A stretch of 8,110 nucleotides of DNA from an uncultured Synergistales bacterium (lineage in GTDB: Bacteria > Synergistota > Synergistia > Synergistales > Aminobacteriaceae). The stretch lies in contig CAJOEQ010000027.1 in assembly GCA_905233515.1 (NCBI GenBank), forward strand, positions 1-8,110. Reading direction: 5' to 3'. Positions 5,835 to 8,110 of the stretch are shown here, one piece after another. Numbering within the stretch: the stretch's first letter is position 1; every line of letters starts with the position of its first letter. The translations under genes and the position numbers were made by a program. Under the pieces are notes generated by a model. That model did not search any database. It was given only the letters and a program-made list of their open reading frames with translations, and was not told where the DNA came from.

Positions 5835-7370
5835 TTGCAATCGCCTTCAATGATAAAACACGCAGTAAAAATGATGGCCGGGACGTTATTAAGCCGGATT
5901 TTAGGACTTGCACGAGAAATCTTAATAGCTGCATATTTCGGAGCGAGTCGCAGTATGGACGCATTTAATGTAGCGTATACACTTTCGAATTTGGCGCGGC
6001 AATTACTCGCAGAAGGTGCATTATCGGCGGCATTTGTTCCGGTATTTTCTCAGGCATTAACAAAGAGTCGTGAGAAAGCATTAACTCTAGCACGTGGAAC
6101 TATGACAGTTTTATTATTTGCTACAAGTTTTATAGTAATTCTCGGAGTTTTCGGGGCATCTTGGCTTGTTAACATAATGGCTCCTGGATTTGACGCAGAA
6201 AATCACGCACTCGCAGCAGGTTTGACTCGGTGGATGTTCCCATTTTTGATATTTATTTCACTTGAGGCTCTAACAATGGGCGAACTTAACAGCATGGGTT
6301 CATTCTTTATTCCTGCTTTATCTCCTGCATTCAGCAATTTAGTGTTTATTATTACAGCTCCTTTTTTTGCGGGGTATTTCGGAGTTTACGGGCTTGCTTT
6401 GTCTGTTTTATGCGGAGGCTTTGCACATTTTATGACTCAATGGCTATGGGGATTCAAGATGAAAGCTGTATTATATCCAACGAGGCCGGATTTTGCAGAT
6501 CCTGATTTAAGACGAATCATGAAATTATTTTTGCCCTATGCTGCTGGACTCTCACTAAATCAAGTCAACCCAGTTATAAGCCGTATGCTTGGATCTTTCT
6601 TACAAGAAGGCAGCATATCAGTATTAAATTATTCAAATCGAATTTTGCAATTACCATTAGGATTATTTGTTATAGCGATTTCGCAGGCTGTGTTACCTCA
6701 ATTATCGCGAGCAAGTAATGACGGTGAATTTATTGACACTTTAAAACAAGCTATCAGATTTGCATTATTTGTAGTATTGCCTGCATCACTGGGTGTAATA
6801 TTAATTTCTCGTGAATTCGTGCATATTGTTTTTGTGCGGGGCGAATTTAATAACTGGGCATGGGCGGCTACTTCTTCGTGTTTAGCTTTGAGTATGCTGG
6901 GTTTGCCGGGGATTGCCTGTTCGACGGTTGTAATGAGAGCTTTATACGCGCTTTCAATGCCTCGTGAGGCCTTCAAAGTTACGGGATTCAGCGTAATTTC
7001 TACGACAATTTTATCACTGATATTAATTTATCCGATGGGATATAACGGACTCGCTCTTGCTCCGGGAATTGCGTTTACATTATCGGGGCTGTTAGGACTT
7101 TATTACGTGCGCAAAAAATTAGGCCGTTCACTGGGAATAATTGACAGGAAAATTTTAGCAAAATATATTATCTCGTTATTAATAGCGTCTCTTGCTGTGT
7201 TTATTTATAAATTTATATGGAGCTATGAGCCTGATTCAAGATTATATATTCGTGCTTTATGGTGCTTAGGGGTGATTGCGTTTTGTGCAGTGAGTTATTT
7301 TGCGGCGGCTGTGATTCTAAAATTTGAAGAGTGGCATTTATTGAAGCATGCATTTAAGCATAAGAAATAA
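5835..7370 (+). CDS. murJ: Lipid II flippase MurJ
   Basis: This 511-residue polytopic membrane protein of the MOP exporter superfamily flips lipid II, the peptidoglycan precursor, to the outer face of the inner membrane. Hydrophobicity supports about 14 helices. The N-terminal signature is clear: SRILGLAREILIAAYFGAS (20-38), MDAFNVAYTLSNLARQLLAE (41-60) and GALSAAFVPVFSQ (61-73). R21, R27, D42 and R55 align with E. coli MurJ R18, R24, D39 and R52, which are essential there. The central helix start with NQVNPVISRMLGS is also typical. Length equals that of E. coli MurJ. It is the last gene of the operon and is followed 11 nt later by a terminator hairpin. A wzx-like polysaccharide flippase is the main alternative but lacks the conserved Arg set. 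An essential gene here implies that the whole operon is transcribed in growing cells. Confidence 0.97.
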   Translation: MQSPSMIKHAVKMMAGTLLSRILGLAREILIAAYFGASRSMDAFNVAYTLSNLARQLLAEGALSAAFVPVFSQALTKSREKALTLARGTMTVLLFATSFIVILGVFGASWLVNIMAPGFDAENHALAAGLTRWMFPFLIFISLEALTMGELNSMGSFFIPALSPAFSNLVFIITAPFFAGYFGVYGLALSVLCGGFAHFMTQWLWGFKMKAVLYPTRPDFADPDLRRIMKLFLPYAAGLSLNQVNPVISRMLGSFLQEGSISVLNYSNRILQLPLGLFVIAISQAVLPQLSRASNDGEFIDTLKQAIRFALFVVLPASLGVILISREFVHIVFVRGEFNNWAWAATSSCLALSMLGLPGIACSTVVMRALYALSMPREAFKVTGFSVISTTILSLILIYPMGYNGLALAPGIAFTLSGLLGLYYVRKKLGRSLGIIDRKILAKYIISLLIASLAVFIYKFIWSYEPDSRLYIRALWCLGVIAFCAVSYFAAAVILKFEEWHLLKHAFKHKK

Positions 7371-7381
7371 AATTAAAGAAA

Positions 7382-7407
7382 TCCCCGAATCTGTGAAAAC
7401 TCGGGGA
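7382..7407. terminator. Bidirectional intrinsic terminator between murJ and the convergent pair
   Basis: TCCCCGA (7382-7388) and TCGGGGA (7401-7407) form a perfect 7-bp stem with a 12-nt loop. On the plus strand it is followed by a T-rich tract (7412-7420); on the minus strand by TTTCTTTAATTTTATT. It can therefore end both the murJ operon and the minus-strand genes arriving from the right. The minus-strand gene's stop is only 6 nt from the stem. Confidence 0.8.
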
Positions 7408-7412
7408 ATAAT

Positions 7413-7763
7413 TTATTTTTTATGAGGTTTAGAGAGATACTTTTTTGCGGTTTTCAGCCAAGTTTTCTCGTCGGTCTGGTAAAATGCCTCAGGTACAGCG
7501 TCATATACTGATTCATATTCGGTCGGGAGAAAATTTATATAGTCGCAGGCAATTTTATAACTGTCTTCAAGTGCGATAGTTTTCTGCGGGTATCTCTCAC
7601 AAAATTCAATAAAATTAGCCGGATCTGCTGAACATACCTCAAGCCATAAAAATGGATCTGTATCGCTTAAAAACTGTACTAAATCCTCTGATTTTGTTTT
7701 GTCCCATACTGCATCAACCGCAAAAAATATAAGGCTGAATAACTCAAATTGATTCATATACAT
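7413..7763 (-). CDS. Small acidic hypothetical protein, probable immunity protein
   Basis: This 116-residue protein has no family that I can name. Seen: net acidic, rich in aromatic residues, no signal peptide or membrane helix, start MYMNQFELFSLIFFAVDAVW, central PFLWLEVCSADPANFIEFCE, and a basic tail SKPHKK. Predicted mostly helical from its pattern. The SD is very strong (AAGGAGGAG at 7780-7772 on the minus strand) and lies about 10 nt before ATG 7763, while a second ATG at 7757 is further away. The SD abuts the stop codon of the upstream toxin-like gene, leaving a 15-nt gap, so the two are made together and this one at high level. A small acidic protein directly behind a modular toxin tail is the usual layout for an immunity partner; this is inference from position and shape. 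Confidence 0.75.
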   Translation of the reverse strand: MYMNQFELFSLIFFAVDAVWDKTKSEDLVQFLSDTDPFLWLEVCSADPANFIEFCERYPQKTIALEDSYKIACDYINFLPTEYESVYDAVPEAFYQTDEKTWLKTAKKYLSKPHKK

Positions 7764-7778
7764 AATAAATTCTCCTCC

Positions 7779-8110
7779 TTACGATAAAAATGGATTCTTG
7801 TAATAATTATATACCTCGTGCGCCGCGTTCCGTGCAGATTTAGATTTTTTCTTCTTCTGCTTAGGTTTATCGGGATTGCATAATCCAGTCTCAGGATTCC
7901 AAGGTATTGGAGTTTTATTTTTTCCGCCATCAGTAATAACGCCATTGCGATAACGTACCCATAATTGCGAACCATCCGGCAACGTTACAGCGTTCCATGA
8001 ATTTCCCCATTTATCAATGCCTAAATATTTTGACTCATCATTTGCAAGATCCTCTAACAGTTTTCTATTTTCGGGCGTATCTGGTAAATGTCCTTCTTCT
8101 TTCTGAAAGA
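7779..8110 (-). CDS. C-terminal part of a probable polymorphic toxin or other modular protein (partial, runs off right edge)
   Basis: Reading leftward from the right edge, 109 codons stay open to the TAA at 7781-7779; the true start lies beyond the window. In-window TTG or ATG codons, such as TTG 7982, fall inside the conserved-looking domain and are not believable starts. Seen: GHLPDTPENRKLLEDLAND, YLGIDKWGNSWNAVTLPDG, SQLWVRYRNGVITDGGKN and PWNPETGL, all glycine/tryptophan-rich and turn-rich. A Lys-rich stretch KPKQKKKKSK and an ending VYNYYKNPFLS follow. The compact motif-rich domain at the very C-terminus, followed at once by a small acidic gene, fits the toxin tip of a contact-dependent or secreted polymorphic toxin. 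A phage structural-protein tail domain is an alternative. Catalytic residues cannot be assigned with confidence. GASTC sites, common in the operon, are nearly absent here, hinting at a different origin. Confidence 0.65.
   Translation of the reverse strand, partial: FQKEEGHLPDTPENRKLLEDLANDESKYLGIDKWGNSWNAVTLPDGSQLWVRYRNGVITDGGKNKTPIPWNPETGLCNPDKPKQKKKKSKSARNAAHEVYNYYKNPFLS

Noticed and set aside
7754..7982. Short minus-strand ORFs starting inside the toxin tail
   Set aside because: The frame is open to the right edge of the window and the domain motifs continue upstream of these starts, so the gene is a longer partial CDS. The ORF at 7754-7975 is an out-of-frame shadow.

Overview
The window is AT-rich bacterial DNA. 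Genes are packed tightly, Shine-Dalgarno (SD) sites are clear, and start codons include several TTG and probably one ATT. The operon pairs a DUF3084 coiled-coil membrane protein with MurJ, ComF and a DUF1015 protein of the 'WAVIACDQ.TSQP.YW' type. Together with ComEA, this suggests a low-GC anaerobic, gut-type bacterium. Synergistota is my best guess, but that is inference from gene content only.

Layout. (1) The left arm, bases 1-1097, is read on the minus strand. It holds comEA (SLBB plus helix-hairpin-helix DNA-binding protein), followed 12 nt downstream by an ORF that starts like the channel protein ComEC. After about 42 codons it becomes what looks like a GT4-type glycosyltransferase N-terminus, and it runs off the left edge. 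This in-frame chimera is the strangest object in the window. It is either a real rearrangement that destroys comEC or an assembly misjoin. (2) Bases 1098-1565 are a divergent, very AT-rich intergenic region. It has an extended -10 promoter for comEA, a weaker promoter candidate for the rightward operon, and a perfect 12-bp tandem duplication. (3) Bases 1566-7370 form one rightward operon of six genes with gaps of 0-25 nt or overlaps: DUF1015 protein, EamA/DMT transporter, DUF3084 protein, ribonuclease HI (rnhA), ComF-type phosphoribosyltransferase and the lipid II flippase MurJ. (4) A hairpin at 7382-7407 separates this operon from a convergent minus-strand pair. (5) Bases 7413-8110 hold the C-terminal 109 residues of a protein that looks like the tail of a polymorphic toxin. 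A 116-residue acidic protein with a strong SD follows 15 nt later, as expected for its immunity protein. I could not name either family.

Functionally, the central operon mixes envelope work (MurJ moves lipid II across the membrane; DUF3084 is an anchored coiled coil; EamA exports or imports an unknown metabolite) with nucleic-acid work (RNase HI removes RNA from RNA:DNA hybrids; ComF supports DNA uptake or replication). With comEA diverging at the left, natural-transformation genes flank and enter the same locus. The ComEC break, if real, would mean the DNA channel is no longer made from this copy.
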